Of a stretch of DNA of 64,000 bases, positions 43,351 through 51,544 are shown one piece after another. This DNA is from Clostridia bacterium. Its GTDB lineage: Bacteria > Bacillota > Clostridia > Christensenellales > CAG-138. The notes below the pieces were generated by a model. It worked only from the letters and a program-made list of their open reading frames with translations. It was not told the origin of the DNA and did not search any database. Each line of letters begins with the position of its first letter. The stretch's first letter is position 1. Where the stretch lies: NCBI GenBank assembly GCA_017509785.1, contig JAFWOT010000002.1, positions 124,001 to 188,000 of the forward strand, written 5' to 3'. The position numbers were made by a program, and so were the translations under genes.

Positions 43351-43386
43351 AGCGTTCTCCCCGCGAAAGGGAAGAACGCTTTTTTT
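43351..43386 (+). terminator. Terminator of the murG-flavodoxin transcript
   Basis: AGCGTTCTTCCC-type stem: AGCGTTCTCC (43351-43360) pairs with GAAGAACGCT (43371-43380), preceded by AAAA and followed by TTTTTT; works in both directions. Confidence 0.9.
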
Positions 43387-43400
43387 ACATTAACGGAGCC

Positions 43401-43883
43401 CTACCATGCGGAAAGGCGCTCCTTTTCGACGGAGGAGAAGAACTCCTCCATGACGCCCCAGAAATCGGCGTTCGTCACCTCAAGGAAGGTGCTCCTCTGC
43501 TGTTGGGCGTCGGGGTCATTTACCGATGCGTTATAATACCCCGCCTTGGTGCCGTCATAGGTCATGAAGGCGCCGTCCCCGTATTCGAGCTCGATACCGT
43601 ACTGCCCGCTCCAGAAATAATCCGTGTGGAAGCTGTGGCGGCGGAGGCTCATGGAATCGAGCTTTTCGATCAGCTCCGGGAGCCTTGCTTTGTCCAGCTC
43701 CTCGATTTCGTAACCGCCCTCCGCGTTCCTCGTAAAGAAGCGCGCTGCAGCGACCGGGGTATCGTCGTAATAGCTTGTGAGCTTATCGGTAATGCTCACG
43801 CCCTCGTTCGAGAAGCAGAAGCACCCGCCCGCCAGCATAGCGCAGAGGCAGGCGAGAGTCAATGCGATGATCCTTCGTGCCAT
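43401..43883 (-). CDS. Small lipoprotein, unknown function
   Basis: 160 aa from the ATG at 43883 (AAAGGAGG 5 bases upstream). Lipobox 'MLAGGC' at residues about 16-21. Mature part is about 140 aa, alpha/beta, with 'YYDDTPVAAARFFTRNAEGG', 'GQYGIELEYGDGAFMTYDG' and 'SVEKERLSAW' at the end. No family recognised. Preceded on the same strand by an integral membrane protein and a NUDIX hydrolase. Confidence 0.8.
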   Translation of the reverse strand: MARRIIALTLACLCAMLAGGCFCFSNEGVSITDKLTSYYDDTPVAAARFFTRNAEGGYEIEELDKARLPELIEKLDSMSLRRHSFHTDYFWSGQYGIELEYGDGAFMTYDGTKAGYYNASVNDPDAQQQRSTFLEVTNADFWGVMEEFFSSVEKERLSAW

Positions 43884-43960
43884 GGTTCCTCCTTTCCCGA
43901 CGGGAACGGCCCTCCCGCCGGACGTGTCTTTTTCGGGGTTTTCGGTCACCGCGAGGGGGA

Positions 43961-44605
43961 TCAGCTTTCTTCGGTGACGTAACGGGTAAAAGTCCAAAGC
44001 ATTATCATGTAGCAGACGGTCTTCGGGAGCATCAGCATGCCGAGCATCGGCCATAGCCCCGCAAAGAGAGCGACGGGGATATAGAAAGCGAACGAGAGCA
44101 GCATCCACAGCCAGGTCAGGCGCAGGCGCTCCCGCGTGAGCCTCGGGCGGAACCACAGCACGATGAGCAGAGCGCCCAGCGCGATGAAGGGGATATTCCG
44201 GAGCACGCTCCAAAGGAGGGGGCTTTCGTTCGTCAGCCAGCCGTTCTGCGGGAAGAGGCAGAGCGCCGTCCGGACGACCGCCAGCGCCCACACGGCGCAG
44301 GTCACGGGCTTTTTCTCCTCCCTGCCGTAAAAGCCGAGGCAGACGTAATAGAGCAGCACGTAGAAGGCGGTCATCGTGACGGAGGTCACGAGCTTGCCTA
44401 TCCCGAGCCACGCGGTGAGATCGGCCTCCGTAAAGTAGTTCAGCACCCTCGGCACGAGGTGGAACGCGTCGCCGAGGCCGAGCACTATCGCGGATACGCC
44501 CATCAGCCGCCCCGTGCGCGTGTGCGCCTTTTTGAGCATTATCGCCCCGCAGACGAGCGCGAACGCCAGATAGATGATATCGAAAGCGGATTCTCCGTAC
44601 TTCAT
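43961..44605 (-). CDS. Integral membrane protein, unknown function
   Basis: 214 aa with six or seven predicted membrane helices (first about 7-22, 'FDIIYLAFALVCGAIML'; last ending near residue 208). Charged loops 'KKAHTRTG' and 'GREEKKPVT' give an inside-positive pattern. No catalytic motif recognised. Its start overlaps the 3' end of the NUDIX gene by 4 bases (ATGA), so they are coupled. Confidence 0.8.
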   Translation of the reverse strand: MKYGESAFDIIYLAFALVCGAIMLKKAHTRTGRLMGVSAIVLGLGDAFHLVPRVLNYFTEADLTAWLGIGKLVTSVTMTAFYVLLYYVCLGFYGREEKKPVTCAVWALAVVRTALCLFPQNGWLTNESPLLWSVLRNIPFIALGALLIVLWFRPRLTRERLRLTWLWMLLSFAFYIPVALFAGLWPMLGMLMLPKTVCYMIMLWTFTRYVTEES

Positions 44606-45150
44606 TTCAACACCCCCCTTCTCAAATAGAACGCGAGCGCGGTGCCCATGAAGGCGTGGCAGTATTCGCCCTCCCCGAACGAGGCGACGACCTCCCCTAT
44701 CGGGCGGCGGACGACCTCAATGAGCTCGTCGCTGTCCGGGTGCTGAACGCCCGTCGGCGTGAGCTCCTGCGCGAGGAAGACGTGGAAGCGGCTCAGAAAG
44801 AGCGCGGGGTTCGGGTTGACGGAGCCGAGCAGCGTGAGCTTTCCCGCCTTATAGCCCGTCTCCTCCAGAAGCTCGCGATATGCGGCTTCCTCCGGAGCCT
44901 CCCCCTTTCCGACTACTCCGCCGGGGAATTCGGCGGTGAGCCGCGAAGCGCCGTGCCGCCACTGCCTGACGAGTATGAAATCCCCCTCGTACTCGGGCAG
45001 CATAACTACGCACTCCGGCGCGTGCAGGGCGATATAATCCCCGCGAAGCCCAAATGACGCGCGCTCATGCTGCCTCATCACGGTGAAAACGGGCGTCCGC
45101 AGCAGCTCCTCCGAGCCCGTCATGCTCCATTTCAGTTCTTCGTCCGTCAT
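44602..45150 (-). CDS. NUDIX hydrolase (ADP-ribose pyrophosphatase-like)
   Basis: 182 aa from the ATG at 45150 (GGAGG 5 bases upstream; a further upstream TTG is less likely). Nudix box is complete: 'GGVVGKGEAPEEAAYRELLE' continuing ETG. It resembles ADP-ribose/ADP-sugar pyrophosphatases of the NudF type, with 'FILVRQWRHGASRLTAEFPG'. Hydrolyses nucleoside diphosphate-linked moieties. First gene of a three-gene minus-strand group. Confidence 0.92.
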   Translation of the reverse strand: MTDEELKWSMTGSEELLRTPVFTVMRQHERASFGLRGDYIALHAPECVVMLPEYEGDFILVRQWRHGASRLTAEFPGGVVGKGEAPEEAAYRELLEETGYKAGKLTLLGSVNPNPALFLSRFHVFLAQELTPTGVQHPDSDELIEVVRRPIGEVVASFGEGEYCHAFMGTALAFYLRRGVLK

Positions 45151-45222
45151 AGCATCCTCCAAACCTGTTCTGAATTGATTCTACCATCTTTTTCCATGCG
45201 AATCAATAGTTTGCGTTCCGTA

Positions 45223-45251
45223 TTGACACGGGCGCGTTCACCTGCTAAAAT
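45223..45251 (+). promoter_or_regulatory. Promoter of msrA
   Basis: TTGACA (45223-45228), 17-base spacer, TAAAAT (45246-45251). Confidence 0.85.
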
Positions 45252-45279
45252 ATACAAAACATGAATCGGAGGACGGCAA

Positions 45280-45783
45280 ATGAAAACGATCTATCTGGCC
45301 GGCGGCTGCTTCTGGGGCGCACAGCGCTTCTTCGACCAGTTCGACGCCGTGAAGCATACCGAGGTCGGCTATGCCAACGGCCCCACGGAGAACCCCACCT
45401 ATAAGGAGGTCTGCGCCTCGTCGGGCCACGCCGAGACCGTCAGAGTCGATTACGACGAGAACGAGCTCCCGACGGGCAGGCTCCTTCAATACTATTTTAT
45501 GATAATAGACCCGCTCTCCCTTAACAAGCAGGGCGGGGACGAGGGCGTCCAGTACCGCACGGGCGTCTATTATGAGGACGCTTCCCTCTTGCCCGATATA
45601 GAGGAAGCCTTCAAGGCGGAGCAGGCGAAGTACCCCGAGCCGATGAAGGTCGAATTGAAGCCGCTCGAGAATTTTTACGGCGCGGAGGAATATCATCAAA
45701 AGTACCTCGTCAAGAACCCGACGGGCTACTGCCACGTCGCGCCTTGGCTCCTGAACCTTAAACAGAACGGAGGCAACCAATGA
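45280..45783 (+). CDS. msrA: Peptide methionine-(S)-S-oxide reductase
   Basis: 167 aa. Repairs oxidised methionine. The catalytic motif GGCFWG is at residues 8-13; 'EVGYANGPTENPTYKEVC' and 'YHQKYLVKNPTGYCHV' (with a further Cys) are family blocks. Monofunctional: no MsrB domain is fused. Stop overlaps the start of the next small gene by 4 bases. Confidence 0.95.
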   Translation: MKTIYLAGGCFWGAQRFFDQFDAVKHTEVGYANGPTENPTYKEVCASSGHAETVRVDYDENELPTGRLLQYYFMIIDPLSLNKQGGDEGVQYRTGVYYEDASLLPDIEEAFKAEQAKYPEPMKVELKPLENFYGAEEYHQKYLVKNPTGYCHVAPWLLNLKQNGGNQ

Positions 45784-46001
45784 AACAGACCAAGCTCTGC
45801 CCCAAGTGCGGGAGCTCGAACATCCACCTTTCGGAGGGCGGCGCAGGCGGCCACGGCTCAGGCAACATAATCCCCACGGGGAGCTTTACCTGGCAGGCCG
45901 TTCCCGTGGACAGGTACATCTGCTGCGACTGCGGCTATATAGAGGAGTGGATCCGCAAGGATCATCTCTCGAGGATAGAGGATTCGAAGAAGCATATCTG
46001 A
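45780..46001 (+). CDS. Small zinc-ribbon protein
   Basis: 73 aa. Two CxxC knuckles: CPKC at the N-terminus and CCDC in mid-protein, spaced by a Gly/Ser loop 'EGGAGGHGSGNIIPTG'. Such proteins are common in Firmicutes with unknown role. ATGA overlap with msrA implies co-translation. Confidence 0.8.
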   Translation: MKQTKLCPKCGSSNIHLSEGGAGGHGSGNIIPTGSFTWQAVPVDRYICCDCGYIEEWIRKDHLSRIEDSKKHI

Positions 46002-46073
46002 ATCCGCGAAGCGAAGCGGGGCCGCGGTGGTTTACTGCGGCCTTTTTGCGGCCTGTTTAAATATATAAATATA

Positions 46074-46100
46074 TTAGCACTCAACGCTTGACAGTGCTAA
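46074..46100 (+). promoter_or_regulatory. CIRCE operator (HrcA site) of hsp20
   Basis: TTAGCACTC, 9-base spacer, CAGTGCTAA: the CIRCE inverted repeat with one mismatch (C for G). It overlaps the -35 box, so HrcA binding would block the promoter at normal temperature. hrcA itself is not in the window. Confidence 0.9.
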
Positions 46101-46115
46101 TAATCGTGGTATAAT
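46088..46115 (+). promoter_or_regulatory. Promoter of hsp20
   Basis: TTGACA (46088-46093) inside CIRCE, 16-base spacer, TATAAT (46110-46115). The leader to the ATG is about 125 bases long. Confidence 0.85.
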
Positions 46116-46246
46116 AGAGTCAACAAAGGAACAGAGAAGACGAGAGAGGGAATCGGGAGCCCGGCGGATACGCCCGCGGCCCGATCCCGATGAATGATCC
46201 TCCGTCCCGATGCAAACAATAGTATCGTGTAAAGGAGATGTGAATT

Positions 46247-46702
46247 ATGTTTTATCCCACTATTTTCAACGACAGTATTTTCGATGATCTGATGGACTTT
46301 GCGTTCCCCGCAGTGCGCGAGGCGAACGAAGTCGACAAAAAGCTCTACGGCAAGCATGCGGCGCACGTCATGAGGACGGACGTCCGCGAGCACGACGGCG
46401 CTTTTGAGGTGCTGATCGATCTGCCCGGCTTCAAGAAGGACGAGATCAGCCTTGAGCTCGAGAACGGCAATCTGACCGTCACCGCGGCGAAGGGTCTCGA
46501 CAAGGACGAGAAGGACACTAAGGGCAAGCTCATCCGCTGCGAGCGCTATTCCGGCACCATGCAGAGGAGCTTCTTCGTAGGCAAGAACATCACCGAGGAG
46601 GACATCAAGGCCAAATTCGAGGACGGCGTGCTGACGCTCACCGTGCCCAAGAAGGAGCAGCCCAAGCTCCCCGAGAAGAAGACCATCATGATCGAGGGCT
46701 GA
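46247..46702 (+). CDS. Hsp20/alpha-crystallin small heat-shock protein
   Basis: 151 aa. N-terminal 45 residues, then an alpha-crystallin domain ('MRTDVREHDGAFEVLIDLPG', 'DGVLTLTVPKKEQPKLP') ending in a short tail. ATP-independent holdase that binds unfolding proteins in the cytoplasm. Controlled by CIRCE/HrcA. AGGAGATG site before the ATG. The last 99 bases are repeated at 48677-48775. Confidence 0.95.
   Translation: MFYPTIFNDSIFDDLMDFAFPAVREANEVDKKLYGKHAAHVMRTDVREHDGAFEVLIDLPGFKKDEISLELENGNLTVTAAKGLDKDEKDTKGKLIRCERYSGTMQRSFFVGKNITEEDIKAKFEDGVLTLTVPKKEQPKLPEKKTIMIEG
46604..46702 (+). repeat. hsp20 3'-end direct repeat, original copy
   Basis: 99 bases that recur at 48677-48775 with only three or so mismatches near the left edge (CCAAATTCG versus CCCGCTTCG). 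Marks the left border of the 2-kb inserted cassette. Confidence 0.95.
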
Positions 46703-46718
46703 TCAAAAAAGAAACGAC

Positions 46719-46747
46719 CGCCGGGGAGCGATGCTCCCCGGCGTTTT
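46719..46747 (+). terminator. Terminator of hsp20
   Basis: CGCCGGGGAGC (46719-46729) pairs with GCTCCCCGGCG (46733-46743), followed by TTTTGCGTTTT. Confidence 0.85.
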
Positions 46748-46760
46748 GCGTTTTGCGTAA

Positions 46761-47108
46761 TTATACTTCGCCGGGACGAGAAAGACCGGAGCTGATGATA
46801 TCTTCCGCAATAGAAGCAAGTAGTTTTTGCTGATCGGGCGACATGCGATCCAGTAGTTCGCTCCACTCCGATCGAAGATAATGAGGAGCTCCGATAATAG
46901 TTCCATCTATCAAAAAACACAAATTGCATCCCAGTATAGAGGATATGGAAGCAAGCATCTCGAGATTTGCCTTTGATGTTCCGCGTTCGATTTGGCTTAC
47001 GTAGCCAACCGTTACAGACAGCTTTTCGGCTAATTGCTCCTGCGTGATATGCTTTTGCTTGCGGACGCGCTTTATTCTTGCGCCGATATATGAGTAATCG
47101 ATCAGCAT
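46761..47108 (-). CDS. XRE-family transcriptional regulator
   Basis: 115 aa. Helix-turn-helix in residues about 8-65 ('RIKRVRKQKHITQEQLAEKL', 'TVGYVSQIERG'), followed by a ~45-residue tail for dimerisation or signalling. GAGGTG site before the ATG. Divergent from the VanZ-like gene with 142 bases between, so it probably controls that promoter and itself. G+C clearly lower than in flanking core genes. Confidence 0.9.
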   Translation of the reverse strand: MLIDYSYIGARIKRVRKQKHITQEQLAEKLSVTVGYVSQIERGTSKANLEMLASISSILGCNLCFLIDGTIIGAPHYLRSEWSELLDRMSPDQQKLLASIAEDIISSGLSRPGEV

Positions 47109-47187
47109 TTAATCACCTCACTGAGTATTTTTACAGTTGTAACTAAAAAAATACAGCGACTTCCAACTAAATATTTAGCAATAACTA

Positions 47188-47215
47188 TTGATTTCAAACA
47201 AAAAAGGTGTATAAT
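47188..47215 (+). promoter_or_regulatory. Promoter of the VanZ-like / DUF4352-like operon
   Basis: TTGATT (47188-47193), 16-base spacer, TATAAT (47210-47215); lies in the AT-rich divergent region that the XRE protein would bind. Confidence 0.75.
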
Positions 47216-47250
47216 AAGCACGTGTATAACAAAGGAGACTGCTTTATAGT

Positions 47251-47661
47251 ATGGGCGGCAAAAGGCCGGTCGTAACGACCGCTGCTCTTGCATTTGGTTT
47301 TCTGATGCTTGGGGTTCTGTGCTATGTGTTTTTTAATCACGAGACATACCTTTCACACGTGCTCCCGCAATTCGGGATCCCGTTTCCGCGGTCTTCATCG
47401 GGTTCGTTGTTTCACAGGATAGCCATTGGTTACGCGGCGGATCTTTTATGGGCGGCTGCTATGCCGCTTGCCATCCAGACGGTTCTTCAGCTAAAAGGGA
47501 AGAAACAGGTCTGGTTGGCGTTAAGCGTGGTCGTAGGGTGCGGCTATGAGCTTTCGCAGAAAGCCGGTTGGATCGCCGGCACGTTCGATTGGATCGACCT
47601 GATAGTTTATTCTGTCGGGACTGTATTGTCCCTCTGGATAATTCACAAAATATGGAGGTAA
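47251..47661 (+). CDS. VanZ-like membrane protein
   Basis: 136 aa with four predicted membrane helices. The polar signature 'GYELSQKAGWIAGTFDWIDL' followed by 'IVYSVGTVLSLW' matches the conserved region of VanZ-like proteins, a family linked to low-level glycopeptide resistance in some cases but mostly of unknown role. AAAGGAG site. Four bases before the next gene. Low G+C, part of the cassette between hsp20 copies. Confidence 0.65.
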   Translation: MGGKRPVVTTAALAFGFLMLGVLCYVFFNHETYLSHVLPQFGIPFPRSSSGSLFHRIAIGYAADLLWAAAMPLAIQTVLQLKGKKQVWLALSVVVGCGYELSQKAGWIAGTFDWIDLIVYSVGTVLSLWIIHKIWR

Positions 47662-47664
47662 AAA

Positions 47665-48660
47665 ATGAAGAAGTGGTTGAAACTGGCGTTGGTCGTACTC
47701 ATCGTCTCTGCATTTGTGCTTATGGCGCTGGCAAGTGGAAGCTCGAAAACAGACAACAGCGGATCGAACTCCCATTCGGAAACCAGAACAGAGAAGCCCG
47801 ATTCGTCAAATGAGACAGAGGAGACCGGGAACGAAGCTACGGAGGAAGCGCAGGACAAGGACATTTATAAGGTTGGAGATACCTATCAGGACAAGAATCT
47901 CCGCATGGTCTACATGGCAAGCGGTGTGTTTGAGAGCGACAACTCTTACCTACAGCCGGACGACGGGAACGTGTACATTTTCCTTCGCTTCTTTGTTGAA
48001 AACATTGGCAGCTCGGATAAGAACGTCTCGTCCTTCGACTTTGAATGCTATGCCGACGGATACAACTGCGACAGCTTCTACAGCGGCGATGAAGCGCTTT
48101 CCGCAACACTCTCGCCGGGCAGGACGACAACAGGATGCGTCTATTTTGAAGTCCCCGAGAAGGCCGAGGAAGTTGAGGTCGAGTTTGAGGCTGACGTATG
48201 GTCCTCCGACAAAGTCAAGTTTGCATATGAGGGCGAGAAGGATTCCGGTTATGTTCCGGAGGTGAACGACAGCGAAACCGTCGATTCGTATAAGCCCGGT
48301 GACGTTGTGGAAACGAAAGAGCTTAAGATCACATTCATCTCGGTTGAAAACTCAGAGAGTGATAACATGTTCGTTCAGCCCAAGGACGGGAATCATTATG
48401 TGACATTTAGCTTTGAGTTTGAAAACATTTCCAAGAGCGATGTTCTCGTCAGCGAGTTCAGCTTTGATTGCTTTGCCGACAGCTCTGCATGCGAAAGCGC
48501 CTTCTTCCGTGACGATGATCTCGGTTCGGTAACACTTTCTCCCGGCAGGAAGACGCAGGGGACGGTCACCTTTGAAGTGCCTGATTCCGCAAAGGTCGTT
48601 GAACTTGAGTATGATGAAGTCAGTCTCTTCGGCAACAGGATCGTGTTTTCTGCAAAATAA
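47665..48660 (+). CDS. Exported protein with two DUF4352-like domains
   Basis: 331 aa. N-terminal helix/signal (residues about 3-22), then a Ser/Thr/Glu-rich linker (about 25-65). Two homologous beta-sandwich domains: about 70-195 ('KVGDTYQDKNLRMVYMASGV', 'SPGRTTTGCVYFEVPEKAEE') and about 212-330 ('KPGDVVETKELKITFISVEN', 'SPGRKTQGTVTFEVPDSAKV'). This is the DUF4352/Telomeric-repeat-like immunoprotective fold, which is common in Firmicutes surface proteins of unknown function. Coupled with the VanZ-like gene; under the same XRE regulator. Confidence 0.8.
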   Translation: MKKWLKLALVVLIVSAFVLMALASGSSKTDNSGSNSHSETRTEKPDSSNETEETGNEATEEAQDKDIYKVGDTYQDKNLRMVYMASGVFESDNSYLQPDDGNVYIFLRFFVENIGSSDKNVSSFDFECYADGYNCDSFYSGDEALSATLSPGRTTTGCVYFEVPEKAEEVEVEFEADVWSSDKVKFAYEGEKDSGYVPEVNDSETVDSYKPGDVVETKELKITFISVENSESDNMFVQPKDGNHYVTFSFEFENISKSDVLVSEFSFDCFADSSACESAFFRDDDLGSVTLSPGRKTQGTVTFEVPDSAKVVELEYDEVSLFGNRIVFSAK

Positions 48661-48676
48661 GCCGTGCTGACCGCAT

Positions 48677-48775
48677 ATCAAGGCCCGCTTCGAGGACGGC
48701 GTGCTGACGCTCACCGTGCCCAAGAAGGAGCAGCCCAAGCTCCCCGAGAAGAAGACCATCATGATCGAGGGCTGA
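48677..48775 (+). repeat. Copy of the hsp20 3' end (truncated, non-functional)
   Basis: Repeats the last 33 codons of hsp20 including its stop, with no start or promoter. It directly follows the DUF4352-like gene by 16 bases. Right border of the cassette. Confidence 0.95.
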
Positions 48776-48785
48776 CGTAAAACGC

Positions 48786-48820
48786 AAAAGCCGCAGGCTC
48801 GCGCCTGCGGCTTTTCCTTT
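48786..48820. terminator. Bidirectional terminator
   Basis: AAAAGCCGCAGGC / GCCTGCGGCTTTT stem flanked by A and T runs, between the hsp20 copy (plus) and the minus-strand gene ending at 48825. Confidence 0.9.
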
Positions 48821-48824
48821 TTCA

Positions 48825-49733
48825 TTATGATCTGTTTTTCGGCAGCCTGTGATAGCCGATAGGCGCACCGAGGCCGTCTTTTATAATAAGGTCGTCCACG
48901 TAAAGCCTGCGGCCGTCCTTCATTTTCAGCTTTGCGACGAAGCGCATCTTGGGGTTGGAAGGCGCACGGTTATAAAAATGCCGCTCGCGCGAGGAGACGC
49001 AGTCGCGATATGAATAGGAGTGCGTTTTTTTGAATGCATTACGGTAGATGAAGTGATCGCGGTAGAGTTCTGCTCTCGTGTTTTTTGCACGTAACGCATA
49101 GTAAAAGAAGAGGCCGGAAAACAGCACCGTTCCCGTTGACCACAATGCGGCGCCGACAGGGTGATAAAGCATCTTATAGCCGGACGGATCGGTATAGAAA
49201 AGCAGGAACGCTCCGAGCGAAAGCATCAGCACACCGCTTATCAGCATTATCCATGCCACGGCCCGGCGCTGATCGAGATACAGCACCCGTTGGGCCTGTT
49301 CTCCGTTATCGTAAACGCCCTCTGCGGCCTGAAAGTCGTAATCGGGTATGCCGAAGGACTTGAGCTTTCTCACCATATCCGCGCTGTTTTCAAAATCGCC
49401 GTCGATAATAAGACGTCTGTCCTGCGTATACAGCCAGACGTCGTTATCTGTCTCGCGGTACCATTTGACGTCCCTATATGTATAGCGGTATTCATTGCCA
49501 AGCCAAGTGCGATAGGTAAAATCATCGGTGTTCAGATCTGCCCTGCGGTTGAGCGCGGCAATGATCACAGCGATCGACGCCAAAGCGAAAAGCCCGAACA
49601 ATACGGATACTGCGGTCACTCCGGTCGTGAACACCCATTTGCTCGACGCAAGTGCGATGAGCGGGATCAGCAGCGACACCGCAAGCATCACGCAGCCGAT
49701 TATTATTAAACCTTTTTTTGTTTTTCCGTTCAT
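48825..49733 (-). CDS. Membrane protein with duplicated TM-pair plus soluble domain, unknown
   Basis: 302 aa built of two similar halves: helices at about 9-30 and 36-58 followed by a soluble domain (about 65-155, 'TYRTWLGNEYRYTYRDVKWY'), then helices at about 172-192 and 200-222 followed by a second soluble domain (about 225-300, 'HFIYRNAFKKTHSYSYRDCV'). The soluble parts look like PH-like beta domains. No catalytic motif. Low G+C. Possibly an acquired gene next to the hsp20 cassette. Confidence 0.75.
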   Translation of the reverse strand: MNGKTKKGLIIIGCVMLAVSLLIPLIALASSKWVFTTGVTAVSVLFGLFALASIAVIIAALNRRADLNTDDFTYRTWLGNEYRYTYRDVKWYRETDNDVWLYTQDRRLIIDGDFENSADMVRKLKSFGIPDYDFQAAEGVYDNGEQAQRVLYLDQRRAVAWIMLISGVLMLSLGAFLLFYTDPSGYKMLYHPVGAALWSTGTVLFSGLFFYYALRAKNTRAELYRDHFIYRNAFKKTHSYSYRDCVSSRERHFYNRAPSNPKMRFVAKLKMKDGRRLYVDDLIIKDGLGAPIGYHRLPKNRS

Positions 49734-49787
49734 GGAGAAGCAATACTATACGGCAGATCGCGAACGATCTGCCGTTACAGATGTCAA

Positions 49788-50348
49788 TTATTTAAAGTAG
49801 AAGAATCCGTCGCGCGCCAGACCGGGATGCGCGGAGGCATATTCGGCCGCCAAGCTTTCGACATAACGCCAATGCTCCTCTTTAAAGAGAGTGGTACAAG
49901 CCATTGCTTTATCATCGTCAGAGCATAGGAAGAGCTGCACTACGGGGATAAACTCAGCGTAATTCCGTGAACGACCGGGGCCTGGGAATATGTCGGACGC
50001 TATATGGTTGTCTGTGCTCTCCAAATACACGTTGGAGGTGACAAGACGGGTCCCCTTGGAGAGGTTATACTGTTCGGCCAGTTCCTTGGGGAAATCAAGC
50101 ATCACGACAGCGTCGAACTCATCGGAAAAGGCGGCGATCATAAACGGATCGGTACTTACGACGACTGCCGGCTGAATATCGCCTTCCAACAGATAGGCGG
50201 AAACTTCCTGTATTCGCATGTCGGCGCGCATTTTTTCGCCAAGTTTTTTAAAACTTCCGAATTTGGAGAAAATCAGCTTGCGAACAGCGTAGTATTTCTT
50301 GTTGGAAAACTTTGCGCCGCCGCGGTTGTCAGGTCTTGAAGCAAACAT
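49788..50348 (-). CDS. Cytoplasmic protein of unknown function
   Basis: 186 aa, no signal peptide or membrane helix. Basic N-terminus ('RPDNRGGAKFSNKKYYAVRK') and an alpha/beta body ('IQPAVVVSTDPFMIAAFSDE', 'FDAVVMLDFPKELAEQYNL'). No family recognised. Follows pfkA on the minus strand with a 15-base gap, so the two are likely co-transcribed. Its lower G+C hints at later arrival. Confidence 0.7.
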   Translation of the reverse strand: MFASRPDNRGGAKFSNKKYYAVRKLIFSKFGSFKKLGEKMRADMRIQEVSAYLLEGDIQPAVVVSTDPFMIAAFSDEFDAVVMLDFPKELAEQYNLSKGTRLVTSNVYLESTDNHIASDIFPGPGRSRNYAEFIPVVQLFLCSDDDKAMACTTLFKEEHWRYVESLAAEYASAHPGLARDGFFYFK

Positions 50349-50363
50349 GACTTTTTCCTTTTA

Positions 50364-51425
50364 TTATTTGAAATACAGACTTGCCGCGTCGTAGAACTCC
50401 TTGTCGACCTCCTTGCGGACGGTGACGGCCTTGTCGAGATCCGCGGCGACGATCTGGTTGCCGTTCATGCCGACCATGTTGCCGTAGTTCTTCTCGACGA
50501 CGAGCTCGCCGGCCTTTATGCCGAGGCGGGTCCCGAGCACGCGGTCAAAGGCACAGGGCGCGCCGCCGCGCTGAACGTGGCCGAGAACCACGTGGCGGCA
50601 CTCGAAATACTGAGCGTCCTGCCCGAGGAGCGGATCGTTCCTCATGGTGTCCTCTATCATGTCGGAGAGGTGCTTCGCGAGGTTCTTCTGCAGAAGGAGC
50701 TTGTTGCCGAATGCGTCGGTGCCGACGTCGATGGATTCGCCGTCCTTCAGCTCGAAACCCTCCGCCACGACGATGATGGTGTAGTGATCGCCGCGCAGAT
50801 ACCTGCGGCGCACGAGGGAGACTATCTCGTCGAAGGTCTTGGGGAACTCGGGTATGAGCACGAGATGCGCGTTCGCGGCGAGGCCCGCCTGCAGCGCGAT
50901 CCAGCCGGTGTGGCGGCCCATGCACTCGACGACTATGCACCTCGAGTGCGCCTTCGCGGTGGTCTGAAGGCGGTCGATGGCCTCCATCGCGATGTTCGAG
51001 GCGGTCTCGAAGCCGAAGGTGTAGTCCGTGCAGGAAAGGTCGTTGTCGATCGTCTTGGGAACGCCGATGACGTTGATATCGCGCTTCCTCAGCTCGTTCG
51101 CCACGCCGAGGGTATCGTCGCCGCCGATGGCGACAACGCCTTCAAGATCGAGCGCCTTCAGGACCTCGATGATCGTTTCGGGGCCCTTCGGATCCTTCAT
51201 TACGTTCGTGCGGGAGCTGCCGATGATCGTCCCGCCCATCGTCTGGATGCCCTCGACCTCGGAGAGGGTCAGCCAATGCCCCTGCGCCAGCATCGCGCCG
51301 CGCCAGCCGTTATGGAAGCCGAAGACCTCCATGCCGGCCTCGGCGCACTTTTCAACGACGCCCCTTATGACCGCGTTGAGACCCGGGCAGTCTCCGCCGC
51401 CGGTCAGAATACCGATCTTCCTCAT
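50364..51425 (-). CDS. 6-phosphofructokinase, residues of the pyrophosphate-dependent type
   Basis: 353 aa from the ATG at 51425 (AAGGAG 9 bases upstream); a longer open frame upstream is unlikely. Phosphorylates fructose-6-phosphate. 'GGGDCPGLNAVIRG' (9-22) is the first phosphate loop. Two residues separate ATP from PPi enzymes in this family: position 104 (Gly in ATP, Asp in PPi) and 124 (Gly in ATP, Lys in PPi). Here they read D104 in 'GGDDT' and K124 in 'PKTIDND', the PPi pattern. The catalytic 'TIDND' is intact. So the donor is probably pyrophosphate, making the step reversible; PfkA by sequence family, Pfp by function. Own promoter 51503-51531. Confidence 0.93.
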   Translation of the reverse strand: MRKIGILTGGGDCPGLNAVIRGVVEKCAEAGMEVFGFHNGWRGAMLAQGHWLTLSEVEGIQTMGGTIIGSSRTNVMKDPKGPETIIEVLKALDLEGVVAIGGDDTLGVANELRKRDINVIGVPKTIDNDLSCTDYTFGFETASNIAMEAIDRLQTTAKAHSRCIVVECMGRHTGWIALQAGLAANAHLVLIPEFPKTFDEIVSLVRRRYLRGDHYTIIVVAEGFELKDGESIDVGTDAFGNKLLLQKNLAKHLSDMIEDTMRNDPLLGQDAQYFECRHVVLGHVQRGGAPCAFDRVLGTRLGIKAGELVVEKNYGNMVGMNGNQIVAADLDKAVTVRKEVDKEFYDAASLYFK

Positions 51426-51502
51426 ATCTTCATTCTCCTTACTGAGTTTCTTTTTGGTTCCTTTTTTCATCGATACTGCCTTCGTATTGATTCGGTCGTG
51501 CG

Positions 51503-51531
51503 ATTATAATACAAAACCGCCGAAAAATCAA
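51503..51531 (-). promoter_or_regulatory. Promoter of the phosphofructokinase gene
   Basis: Minus strand TTGATT (51531-51526), 17-base spacer, TATAAT (51508-51503). Confidence 0.8.
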
Positions 51532-51544
51532 GTATAACTTGAGC

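Noticed and set aside
46703..48676. Integrase gene for the hsp20 cassette
   Set aside because: All open frames in the cassette are accounted for (XRE, VanZ-like, DUF4352-like); no recombinase motif is present.
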